In this document: positions 35,140 to 44,882 of the stretch, piece after piece | Numbering within the stretch: position 1 is the stretch's first letter | Layout of the letters: each line of letters opens with the position of its first letter | Assembly: GCA_963921825.1 (NCBI GenBank) | Contig: OY997591.1 | Location: 41,871,825-41,935,824 of the forward strand | Source: Erodium maritimum | Lineage: Eukaryota > Streptophyta > Magnoliopsida > Geraniales > Geraniaceae | Length of the DNA stretch: 64,000 nt | Direction of reading: 5' to 3' | Position numbers and translations under genes: made by a program | Notes under the pieces: generated by a model | Databases searched by the model: none | Seen by the model: the letters and a program-made list of their open reading frames with translations, nothing else | Told to the model about the DNA's origin: nothing

Positions 35140-35449
35140 AGAGTGAGGACGCGAGAAGGAGGCTGAAATTAGGGTTAGTGAAACAGGTTCGTGCCTTATA
35201 AGGCACGGGCTCGGCGCGTTTGGGCTTCTGACCACCAGACGGGCCTCGCGGCCCAAGAGGGCGAGACGGGCTTGGCTTGGCCGGGCCTGCGGGTCTGGTC
35301 AGGTCAGCCCCCTTGTCTTTTTTTTAAAGGAATTCTTTTCTTTCTTTCTTTTTGCAAAAGCTATTAAAAAATAACGATCCGATTTTTCAATCTCGACGTC
35401 TCGAATAAAATTAAATAACTTAAATCTTTTTACCGAGGCGGTCTTCACA
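35140..35449 (-). repeat. Gypsy-A 3' LTR remnant
   Basis: Matches 40977-41287 with about five differences, ending CGGTCTTCACA next to the PPT. The left end is a deletion junction: the preceding TAGTGAAACA copies a motif found ~35 bp further inside (GGTTAGTGAAACAGG), looking like filler DNA. Confidence 0.9.
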
Positions 35450-36260
35450 ATCTACCCCCCTTAAAAGAATTTCGTCCTCGAAATTTAAAACAACGCACCT
35501 CAGGAGTCGAACAGATCGGGGTACTTTGCGCGAACCTCGTCCTCGCGTTCCCAAGTCGACTCGGTCTCGTTGTGTCGCCACACACCAGTTCTAAGCGGAT
35601 AACCCTTCCGCACAGGACCTACCCTCGTGGATCCCTTTCCCACACTGGTTTCTCCTTATACGGGACATCACCCGTTACCTCGACATCCACCCGCTCAAGG
35701 ACGTACTCAAGACCTCGAAAGGCCCGATACACCACGGGGCTAACCCGCCTCCGCCGCGGTTTAAACGCACCAGTCCACCCTTTCGGGCTCACCTCTAGGG
35801 ATACATGACCGCCGACTGCTGACTTGATAGGTAGGCGCCGTCTGTCAGCATAGTTCCTGCTGACTCTGCGCGGTCTTCAACCGCTCATGCTTCGGCACGA
35901 CCGACTCAGCTGTCTCTCGGTCCAGTTCTAGATCCAGTAAACTCTTATTCCTCACTTCTCTGCCCAGCACACGGGCGATCAACACGGCCTACCACACAAC
36001 GCTTCGAACGGTGCCATCAAGATACTGGCCTGAAAGTTGTTGTTGTAGGCGAACTCGGCTAACCGTTCACGAAACCCGTCGTGACGTGTCCCCATTTCCA
36101 CTGTGCAACCCGCAGTGGTTGTAGTAAACCAGTGGGACGCTGTTGTTCGGCTCTCACCTGCCGACGAGCGAGGCATCGCGATACTAACTCCGCGACCGCT
36201 CTCCGCATCCCGCTCCACTAGACATGCCACCAGATGTCGCGCTCCTCTTAGTGCTCTCCA
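35450..36260 (-). pseudogene. Gypsy-A integrase C-terminal part
   Basis: On the minus strand LAEFAYNNNFQASILMAPFE plus ALCGRPC is the Ty3/gypsy integrase block after the catalytic core. At the 3' end VWRHNETESTWEREDEVRAK and YPDLF is the short chromodomain-like tail known in Tekay/Del-type chromoviruses, ending about 15 codons before the PPT. Frameshifts and stops lie between. Upstream integrase core, RNase H, RT, protease and gag were not found, so the pol gene has been deleted. Confidence 0.8.
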
Positions 36261-38151
36261 CGTGCACTGTCAGGCGTGAATATTGCGACTCTCGCAGCTC
36301 GTCGCCAGTAACAGTCCGTATTGGCTCGGCACTTCGCCAGTCAATCCATTCCCAAGACTACGTTAAAGATTGTCATTTCGTAAGTGTCCTTCCCACGGAC
36401 ACACTTACCAGCTTAGTCGTTGTCGAACTTCACGGAACCTTGCGGTCTCTCTAAGACCTCGCTCCTCCACAGTTATCGTGTTTATCAACTCTGAACGTAC
36501 CCGAATCCGCGGGGTGAGGACTCGATTCAGCATCAGGGCTCCTGAGCCCTCTCTCGAACCTCCTGTATCGGGTCGCTTCTCCAACTCCGCAGGCACGACA
36601 GACCCTAGTCCACACCACCCCACAACCAACCGGCGTGTCCCAATGCAGTGGTGGACTCAACGACTCTAAACTCAGCCCCAACCTCTCAGCAATACTCGAC
36701 CAACAAACGAGTGTGATAACCCGGCATCCAATGAAACTGACGCCCAAATCGGAGACTGAACACCCACTCCATTAGTCACCCTGGTAAGGTCTAGTGTAAC
36801 CCTCACACGGTCCTCTAGGCATTTACTTGTAACTTTCCTCAACCAAACCAGTGTTCGCTACTCGTCCCTTGCGGGAAAGTAGTAAAGGGGATGAGCGTTA
36901 TGCTCACCTCCACGGACACTCGTTCGATTATGGCATACTAATAATGCACTAAAGACTTGTCGATCTAACCAGGGCAAACCACCACCTCAAAACCGGATGC
37001 CAATCGTCACACTGCTCACGCCATCAACACCTCAAGTACTCGCTTACGTAAGATAAACTTCGAAACGGGGATCATGTTCTCAACTAAGCCAACACTGTTG
37101 CTCACAATATCGGTACCCTAGTTACTCGATCGTGCAGGGAACCTCAAATAACCCACTCGCGTGAAGGAAACCTCAATCACCCGTTTACACAGGGAAAACC
37201 TAGTTCCTAAGGCGCCGCAGCGCACCAACCCTAACCTCTCTTCGTGGTGAGACTCTCACACCGTGGCACTGCACTACTACCGTACGCTATCGATGAGTCC
37301 CGAACCCAAGACCTCATCCCTTGACACCGAGCCTACGGCCTCTACAACCCACAACCGCGAACACAATCACGTAAAACCAACACTCAACTTGCACAATCAA
37401 GACGGTGAGAAGGACAAGGATCACGGACTCGTGACAGACCCCGTCACGGTTGGGGTCACGGAGTCGTGACGAAGATCTAAAATTTGCCAGAACTCTCTGG
37501 TCCGTCACGGATCCGTGACAGGATCCGTGACACTCGCGCATACCTGTTTTCCAAACTTGGTTGTAACTCGGGCCTTAACCCATTTTAACCCCAAAATAGC
37601 CTCAAACGACACATACGCTTGACTACCAAAACAGCAAACACACGCGCCACGACTCACAGACCAAGCAAGTCATTCAACCTCAACCAAAACACGAGCCGAC
37701 ACGGCCAAACAACAACACAACAACACTCGCCCACCGGGCCAACCAACATCAAACACGCCCTCAGGGCCAATCAAAATCAAACACGCCCACAGAGCCAATC
37801 AATTTTAAGACTTTCTCCTTTTTCATTTTAAAACCTCATACTTGACATCACGTAGTTACAACCCGGTCCAGGCGTCCCCGAACTACGTTGTACCGACTTG
37901 ACATCAGCACCGTCACGTTCGACTACAGGAGTGCTCCTGAGTCGACCCGCGACAGCTTAAAAACGTTTCACGCAGCACACACAAACAATATGCCAGTAAC
38001 CCCGTACTGCACATACACACAAACAAAACAAAACTCAAGACATTAAGGGTTTACACACGGTTCCCGACCTACGTACCCAACGCACGACGGGACTTTACTG
38101 ACTCGACTCTCCCCACCTAATTGACGGACAGTCCGAGGTGTGAAACCTCGA
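36261..38151 (-). other. Gypsy-A leader and residual gag region
   Basis: Non-coding or degenerate. It shares long stretches with the gypsy-B leader (43490-44867): GACGCCCAAATCGGAGAC, the GTCACGG...CGTGAC palindromes (37419-37519) and CCACCGGGCCAA-type repeats (37735-37800). No intact gag ORF. Confidence 0.6.
37504..37519. repeat. Perfect 16-bp palindrome in gypsy-A leader
   Basis: GTCACGGATCCGTGAC, directly followed by AGGATCCGTGAC. It is preceded at 37420-37470 by further GTCACGG/CGTGAC hairpin arms. The same palindrome is at 44110-44125 in gypsy-B. Confidence 0.9.
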
Positions 38152-38163
38152 GCTCTGATACCA
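38152..38163 (-). other. Gypsy-A primer binding site
   Basis: TGGTATCAGAGC on the minus strand, three bases internal to the 5' LTR. Initiator tRNA-Met type. Confidence 0.9.
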
Positions 38164-38166
38164 AGC

Positions 38167-41100
38167 TGTCACGCCCCAATTTCAGCGAACCGAACTCGGG
38201 ACGCGAACATTTAAAAAGATACGATACTTGAAATTTGTTTTCATTAAATCACTTTAAAAACACCATTTGTTCAACAAAATAATTACAATTTAAAACACGT
38301 TCCAACAAGTGAACCAAAGTAGGTATCCGTCACTAGACTCAAAAAAAACCCGGACTCCGCTCCTAGCTCCACAAGCTTCGAGAGCTCACCTAGTCCGTCA
38401 TGTGATCAGTACCTATAGGAAAAGCAGCTAGGGGTGAGCGTTCGCTCACCACCACGGATAACAGACTGACTACGGCATAATTAGCAGACAATGCCGGTAA
38501 CACCAATAATAAAGTCTACACCGGGGGACACTGTCCCCAACCCAAGGACTCTGACTGATTATACACCCACTGTTACCTTCCTTGACCAACTCAACACTTT
38601 GACACGTAAAGTAGACCCGACACAACGATCACGACCTCTCCCAAGGACTCGAAAGAAACGACGCAACACCAAACAAGATCACAAAGGATCGCACACCAAA
38701 CAAGATCACAAAGGATCGCAAACCAGCTGCTCAGTAACCTCCCTCACGCCCTTTACCGATCTCATCAGGTCAGACGGTCGACCTGTTGCATTTCCTCGAC
38801 ACAAAGTCGGATCAGACTGTCAACCTATCACACTCACAACCACCGAACCACACACGCGCGGCCAGGACCCCTTTACTGACGGGCGGGTCCCCTACCCCGT
38901 CTGAACGTGCAGACGCGTGTGATCGAGGACCCCCGTTTCATGAAGCGGGCCCACAACCTCAGCTAACCACAATCACAATCACACACACAGTTCAACAAAC
39001 AGCAACACACAAGTTCAGCACTCCACATGCACTCATGGCCACCCAAGACACCAACCCTAAAACACGGACTCAACAGCCCCACAGGCACTCACGGCCTCCC
39101 AGACACACCAACAGTAACTCACGGGCTCAACAGCCCCACGGGCACTCACGGCCCCTCAAGACACACCAACGGTCAAGACTCGGGTTCAACAACCCCACGG
39201 CACTCACGGCCACCCCAAAACATCAACAGTAAGACACGGGCACTCATGGCCACCCAAGACACCAATTTAACTACCCGGGCTCTCATGGCCACCCAAGACA
39301 CCAACAATTAAATACGGACTCTCATGGCCACCCAAACTCAACAATAAATAACACGGCTCTCAAGGCCACTCAAACTCAACAATAAATAACACGGCTCTCA
39401 AGGCCACTCAAACTCAACAATAAATAACACACAACAACCTCCGGCATACTCGATGCCTCCAATAGTCCTAAGATCACTAGTTTCACAAACAACCTCCGGG
39501 CATGGTCATATGCCTCCAGTAATTCAATTATCGCTAAGTTCTCTGTTCCTACGACACTACTAAGTGCCACATGCTTTTCTCTTAAACGCTACAATCCCGT
39601 ATCATGCAATTCTAATATTCGATAACCTACTCAACCCACGACACCCCAGTGTCACATGCATTTCTACTGTTAACTTTCCCTAGTCAGGGCCGAGATCCGG
39701 CTACTTTTCCTTACCTCAAGACGATACACAGCAGCGTCTCCCAGCTGCTGACGATCTGTCTTGCTACCTCCGGGCTTCACCTCGATCGAAGCCAGACACT
39801 AAAGATAACACGAAATCCATAATTAGAGGCGGTTCCTAGGTTAATCTAAAGGTCACGATTAAACCAGTTTAAAACCGACAGTTGTCCTTTAAACTCGAGC
39901 GGGATAAAAGAGGGGTCACGACGAATCGGGTTTGAGTACCCGAGCACCGAAACCGGTGCATGCGAGGCACGGTCCCAATGCACGAATCCCGAGGTCCGAT
40001 TCAGCGGTCCGCTTTTGTTCCTTTCCAAACCCAATTAGCAGTCCATTTTAACCAGAGTTCCAGATTCGTTCAAACGCTCAAATTCCGCTTTAAAATCATC
40101 CTGATTTTACTCCCCTTTTATTTTCAAATCTGATTTTAAAGCCCAAATTCCAATTTGAAACCGTCTTTATTTACCTCTTTTTAATTTAAATCAGATTTCG
40201 TTTTACTTCCAAAATCAATTCTTTTTCAACAAAAGAGACGTTTCTGAGTCGGACTCGTCCAGATCAATAACCATTTTTCCGTCCGAAAAACAAACATCGA
40301 ATTTTTATTCCAAATATCGTTTTATCTTCTTCACTGAAATTACAATTTTTCGTTTCAAAACAAAAACACAGATCCAAAATAGAGACGAACGATATGGAAA
40401 TTAAACCGGCCGCCGGCAAAGACGTCGCCGGCGACTAAACCCCCAGGCACGAACCTCACGTGGAGGGAAGGGCGGCTGGGCGGTGCACGGCGGTGAGAGC
40501 GGCGGAGCACGGCGGGGCTCCTCGAGACGGATCTGGACGGCGCGTCGGGGTTCCGTCTCAGATCCGACGCGCATGATGGTGAAGGGAAAGTTCGGAGACG
40601 GAGAAAGACAGCCGGCGGCGCTGGCGAACTCGGCCGCGTGCGGTGGTGGCTAGATCTGAACGGAGCGGAGGAGAGGTGGTTGAAGAGGGAGGTTGGAGAG
40701 GGAGGTTGGAGGCGGGACCGGTGTCGGGCTTGGGAGACATCGGAGATGGAGGGAGGAAGGGGCGGCGGCGGTCGTTTGACGCTCGGGGTCGTGAGAGGGA
40801 GGTGAGGGCTCGGGTTTATGAGGACGACGGCGGGGTTTCACCGGACGGGGAGAAGACGGCGGGGAGGGCGGCGCTCGAGGTCGGGGAGGATCGGGAGAGG
40901 GAGGTGAGATGGAAGGTGGGGCGGCCGTTTGCGAACGAAGGAGAAGGGAGGAAGGTGAGGGATCGGTTTCAGAGAGAGAGTGAGGACGCGAGAAGGAGGC
41001 TGAAATTAGGGTTAGTGAAACAGGTTCGTGCCTTATAAGGCACGGGCTCGGCGCGTTTGGGCTTCTGACCACCAGACGGGCCTCGCGGCCCAAGAGGGCG

Positions 41101-41287
41101 AGACGGGCTTGGCTTGGTCGGGCCTGCGGGTCTGATCAGGTCAGCCCCCTTGTCTTTTTTTTAAAAGGAATTCTTTTCTTTCTTTTTTTTTGCAAAAGCT
41201 ATTAAAAAATAACGATCCGATTTTTCAATCTCGACGTCTCGAATAAAATTAAATAACTTAAATCTTTTTACCGAGGCGGTCTTCACA
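38167..41287 (-). repeat. Gypsy-A 5' LTR (3,121 bp, type A)
   Basis: From TGTCACGCCCC (38167) to about 39715 it is homologous to gypsy-B LTRs, including a minisatellite (39020-39430). After CCGAGATCCGGCTACTTTTCC it is unrelated to them. This second half holds a GC-rich block (40390-41050) and, on the minus strand, CCTTATAAGGC near 41030, a TATA-like box in U3/R position followed by a CT-rich leader. Confidence 0.9.
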
Positions 41288-42020
41288 GTTTGTGTATGTT
41301 GTGTCTTGGGTGGCCATGAGAGCCCGTGTTTTACTGTTGTGTCTTGGGAGGCTGTGAGTGCCTGTGGGGTTGTTGAACCCGTGTCTTTACCGTTGGTGTG
41401 TCTTGGGAGGCCGTGAGTTCCCGTGGGGTTGTTGAACCCGTGTCTTTACCGTTGGTGTGTCTTGGGAGGCCGTGAGTGCCCGTGGGGTTGTTGAACCCGT
41501 GTCTTTACCGTTGGTGTGTCTTGGGAGGCCGTGAGTGCCCGTGGGGTTGTTGAACCCGTGTCTTTACCGTTGGTGTGTCTTGGGAGGCCGTGAGTGCTCG
41601 TGGGGTTGTTGAGCCCGTGTCTTTACTGTTGGTGTCTTGGGTGGCCATGAGTGCCCGTGGGGTTGTTGAACCCGTATCTTTACCGTTGGTGTGTCTTGGG
41701 AGGCCGTGAGTGCCCGTGGGGTTGTTGAACCCGTGTCTTTACTGTTGGTGTGTCGTGGGAGGCCGTGAGTGTATGTGGGGTTGTTGAGCCTGTGAGTTAC
41801 TGTTGATGGTTTTGAGAGGCCGTGAGTGCCCGTGGGGTTGTTGAGCCCGTGAGTTATTGTCGGTGGTTTTGAGAGGCCGTGAGTGCCTGTAGGGTTGTTG
41901 AGCCCGTGAGTTACTGTTGGTGTGTCTTGGGAGGCCGTGAGTGCATGTGGGGTTGTTGAGCCGTGAGTTACTGTTGGTGTCTTGTGTGGCCATGAGTGCC
42001 TGTGGAGTGTTGAACCTGTG
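41288..42020. repeat. Amplified LTR minisatellite in LTR-C
   Basis: About 13 copies of a 57-60-bp unit of the GTCTTGGGAGGCCGTGAGTG-CCCGTGGGGTTGTTGA-CCCGTG type, more than in any other LTR here. Neighbouring units at 41380-41640 are nearly identical, so amplification is recent. Confidence 0.92.
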
Positions 42021-42207
42021 TTGTTGCTGTTTGTTGAACTTGCTTGTGATTGTGATTGTGGTTACCTGAGGTTGGGGGTCCGCTTCATGAAACGGGGGTC
42101 CACGAGCACACGCGTCTGCATGTTCAGACGGGGTAGGGGGCCCGCCCGACAACAAAGGGGTCCTGGCCGCGCGTGTGTGGTTTGGGGTTTGGGATTGTGA
42201 GTGTGAT

Positions 42208-42340
42208 AGGTCGACAGACTGATCCGACTTTGTGTCGATGAATTGCGATAGGTCGACAGCCTGATCCGACTTTGTGTCGATGAATTGCGATAGGTCGACA
42301 GCCTGATCCGACTTTGTGTCGAGGAATTGCGACAGGTCGA
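42208..42340. repeat. 42-bp tandem repeat in LTR-C
   Basis: Three copies of GATAGGTCGACAGCCTGATC followed by CGACTTTGTGTCGA-GAATTGC. Counterpart of the 61-bp array in the gypsy-B LTRs, but with a different unit. Confidence 0.88.
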
Positions 42341-42952
42341 CCGCCTGACCTTATTGAGATTGGTAAAGGGCGTGAGGGAGGTTACTGAGCAGCTGGTATG
42401 CGATCCTTTGTGATCTTGTTTGGTGTGCGATCCTTTGTGATCTTGGGTTTGTGTGGTGGTCTTTTGAGTCCTTGGAAGAGGTCGTGAACGTTGTGTTGGG
42501 TCTACATTACGAGTCCGAGTGTTGAGTCTGTTGAGGAAGTAATGGGTTGGGTGTCAGTTAAGTTACTTGAGTTTGGGGGATAGTGGTCCCCGATGTTGAG
42601 TTGGTTGTTGGTGTTACCGGCATTGTCTGCTAATTATGCCGTAGTCAATTTGTTATCCGTGGTGGTGAGCGAACGCTCACCCCTAGCTGCTTTTCCTACA
42701 GGTACCGGTCGCAGGTAGGACTAGGTGAGCTTCCAGAGCTTGAAGAGTTGGGAGCGGGACTCTGGGTTTATTTTGAGTCTAGCGACGGATGCCATACTTT
42801 TGTCCACTTGTTGGGACGTGTTTTAAGTTGTAAATATTATTTTGTTGAACAAATGGTGATTTTAAAGTGATTTAATGTAAAAGGTATCAAAATGTTTTAT
42901 TGTTTTAAAAGTTCACGTCCTGAGTTCGGTTTGCTGAAATTGGGGCGTGACA

Positions 42953-43430
42953 CGACCCCCCAAGACACCAACAATAAAGTAACACGAGTTCAACAACCCA
43001 ACGGGCACTCATGGCCTCCCAAGACACCAACACTAAAGTAACACGGGTTCAACATCCCAATGGCACTCACGGCCACCCAAGACACCAACAATAAAGTAAC
43101 ACGGGTTCAACACCCCAACGGCACTCTTGGCCACCCAAGACACAACAATCAAGTACAATCAACCTCCGGGCATAATAATGCCTCCAGCAGTTCTAATATC
43201 AACAGTTTCACAATCAACCTCCGGGCATGGTCATATGCCTCCAGTATTCCTAATGTCGATAAGTTCACTGCTCCTACCACACTACTAAGTGTCACATGCT
43301 TTTCTAATATTCGTTACGTTCCCGTATCATGCCTTTCTAATATTCGATAAACCTACTTAACCAACGACACCCCGGTGTCACATGCAATTCTACTGTTAAC
43401 TTTCCCTAGTCAGGGCCGAGATCCGACTCA
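42953..43430 (-). repeat. Gypsy-B 3' LTR, second segment (truncated)
   Basis: Continues the minisatellite and the CTCCGGGCAT...GCCTCCAG region of the LTR to GGCCGAGATCCGAC, where it jumps to internal sequence TCAGTTGTCTCTCGG. About 1.45 kb of LTR, the PPT and the pol 3' end are missing at this junction. Confidence 0.85.
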
Positions 43431-44867
43431 GTTGTCTCTCGGTCTAGTTCTAGACCCAGTAAACTCTTATTCCTCACTTCTGCTCAGCACAACTCGACGA
43501 ATCAAACGAGTGTGACGCCCCGTTACCCATTAAAATTGACGCCCAAATCGGAGACCTAACACCCACTCCATTAGTCACCCCGGTAAGGTCTACTACAACC
43601 CTCACACGGTCCTCTATGCATTTACTTATAACTTTCCGCAACCAAACCAGTGTTCGCTACTCGTCCCTTGCGGGAAAAGTAGTAAAGGGGATGAGCGTTA
43701 TGCTCACCTCCACGGACACCCGTTCGATTATGGCATACTAGTAACGCACTAAAGGCTTATCGATCTAACCAGGGCAACCACTACCTCAAAACCTGATGTC
43801 AAACGTCACACTACTCACGCTATCAACACCTCAAGTACTCGCTCATGTAAGATAAACCTCGACACGTGAAACACGTCCTCAATTCAGTAAATCACTATTG
43901 CTCACAACCTCAATACTTTAATTGTAATAATACGTAAAGAGACCTCAAATAGACCGCACAAACTGCACCAAGTCACGCAACCACAACGCGACAACTGCGT
44001 AAACAAGACGGTGAAAAAGACAGGGGTCACGGACCCGTGATAGACCCCGTCACGGTTGGGGTCACGGTGCCGTGACAAAGGCCCTAAAATGGCCAAAACC
44101 CTCTGATCCGTCACGGATCCGTGACAGGATCCGTGACTCTCGCGCAGGCCAGTTTTCCGAAAATGTCTTAAACTCGACCCTTACTCCTCTTTAACCTCAA
44201 AGAGAAACCTTGGACGACACACACACTCGACCAACAACTTAACAACACACGTACAACAAATCAAGACCAAACCCAAGTCTCCCAACCTTAATCATAAGCC
44301 AACCCGGCCAAACAACAACAACGACGACGACGACGACACCCGCCCACCGGGCCAACCAAAGTCGAACCTTGCCCACCGGGCCAACCAAAACCACACACAC
44401 CCACAGGGCCAATCAAAATCAAACACGCCCACCAGGCCAATAAAAATCAAACACGCCCACCGGGCCAATCAAAATCAAACACGCCCACCGGGTCAATCAA
44501 AATCAAACACGCCCACCGGGCCAGTTAGTTTTAAAACTTTATCCTTTTCGTTTTAAAACCTCATACTTGACATCACGTAGTTACAACCCGGTCCAGACGT
44601 CCCCGAATTTCGTTGTACCGACTTGATATCAGCACTGTCACGTTCGACTACAGGAGCTCCTGAGTCGAGTCGCGACAGCTTAAAAACGTTTCATGCAGCA
44701 ACAAACAATCAGCACACCAGCACTGCACATACGCACAATCACAAACCGGACTCAAACCACTACGGGTCTACACACGGTTCCGACTTGCGTACCCAACGCA
44801 TGACGGGACTTAACTGACTCGACTCTCCCCACCTAATTGACGTACAGTCCGAGGTGTGAAACCTCGA
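43431..44867 (-). other. Gypsy-B internal region: leader only
   Basis: Homologous to parts of 35905-35970 and 36690-38151 of gypsy-A with a further deletion near 43480. Contains a ~30-bp tandem repeat (CGCCCACCGGGCCAATCAAA-ATCAAACA type, 44335-44525, five to six copies) and the palindromes at 44030-44135. No coding sequence. Confidence 0.75.
44110..44125. repeat. Perfect 16-bp palindrome in gypsy-B leader
   Basis: GTCACGGATCCGTGAC as in gypsy-A. Neighbouring hairpin GTCACGGTGCCGTGAC at about 44061-44076 differs from the gypsy-A GTCACGGAGTCGTGAC only in the loop, with the stem kept. Confidence 0.9.
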
Positions 44868-44879
44868 GCTCTGATACCA
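44868..44879 (-). other. Gypsy-B primer binding site
   Basis: TGGTATCAGAGC on the minus strand, three bases from the LTR boundary at 44883. Confidence 0.9.
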
Positions 44880-44882
44880 AGC

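Larger units (their letters stand above)
35140..41287 (-). mobile_element. Gypsy-A: Ty3/gypsy element inside LTR-C, 3' LTR truncated
   Basis: Intact 5' LTR at 38167-41287 (3,121 bp, TGTCACGCCCC...GGTCTTCACA). PBS is at 38163..38152 on the minus strand, PPT (AAGGGGGGTAGA) at about 35462..35451. Only the last ~310 bp of the 3' LTR survive (35140-35449). The internal 2.7 kb contains the integrase C-terminal end and a leader, but no reverse transcriptase. Confidence 0.9.
33257..42952 (+). mobile_element. LTR-C: inverted gypsy LTR (solo), split by gypsy-A, TSD CGGCC/CGACC
   Basis: Reverse orientation to gypsy-B: starts TGTAATAACCACT at 33257 and ends GGGGCGTGACA at 42952. Flanks are CGGCC at 33252-33256 and CGACC at 42953-42957, a 5-bp TSD with one change. 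Joining the flanks rebuilds CACTCACGGCCCCCCAAGAC exactly as found in the intact gypsy-B LTR near 46170. LTR-C itself is two segments, 33257-35139 and 41288-42952, around gypsy-A. No internal region or partner LTR is present, so it is a solo LTR. Confidence 0.88.

Noticed and set aside
40643-41093. 131- and 147-codon overlapping frames in a GC-rich block
   Set aside because: Both strands are open because of composition; no domain, and the block is inside the gypsy-A LTR. A captured gene fragment cannot be excluded.
41288-41300. TSD for gypsy-A
   Set aside because: Right flank is GTTTG, but the left LTR start is deleted, so no duplicate can be tested.
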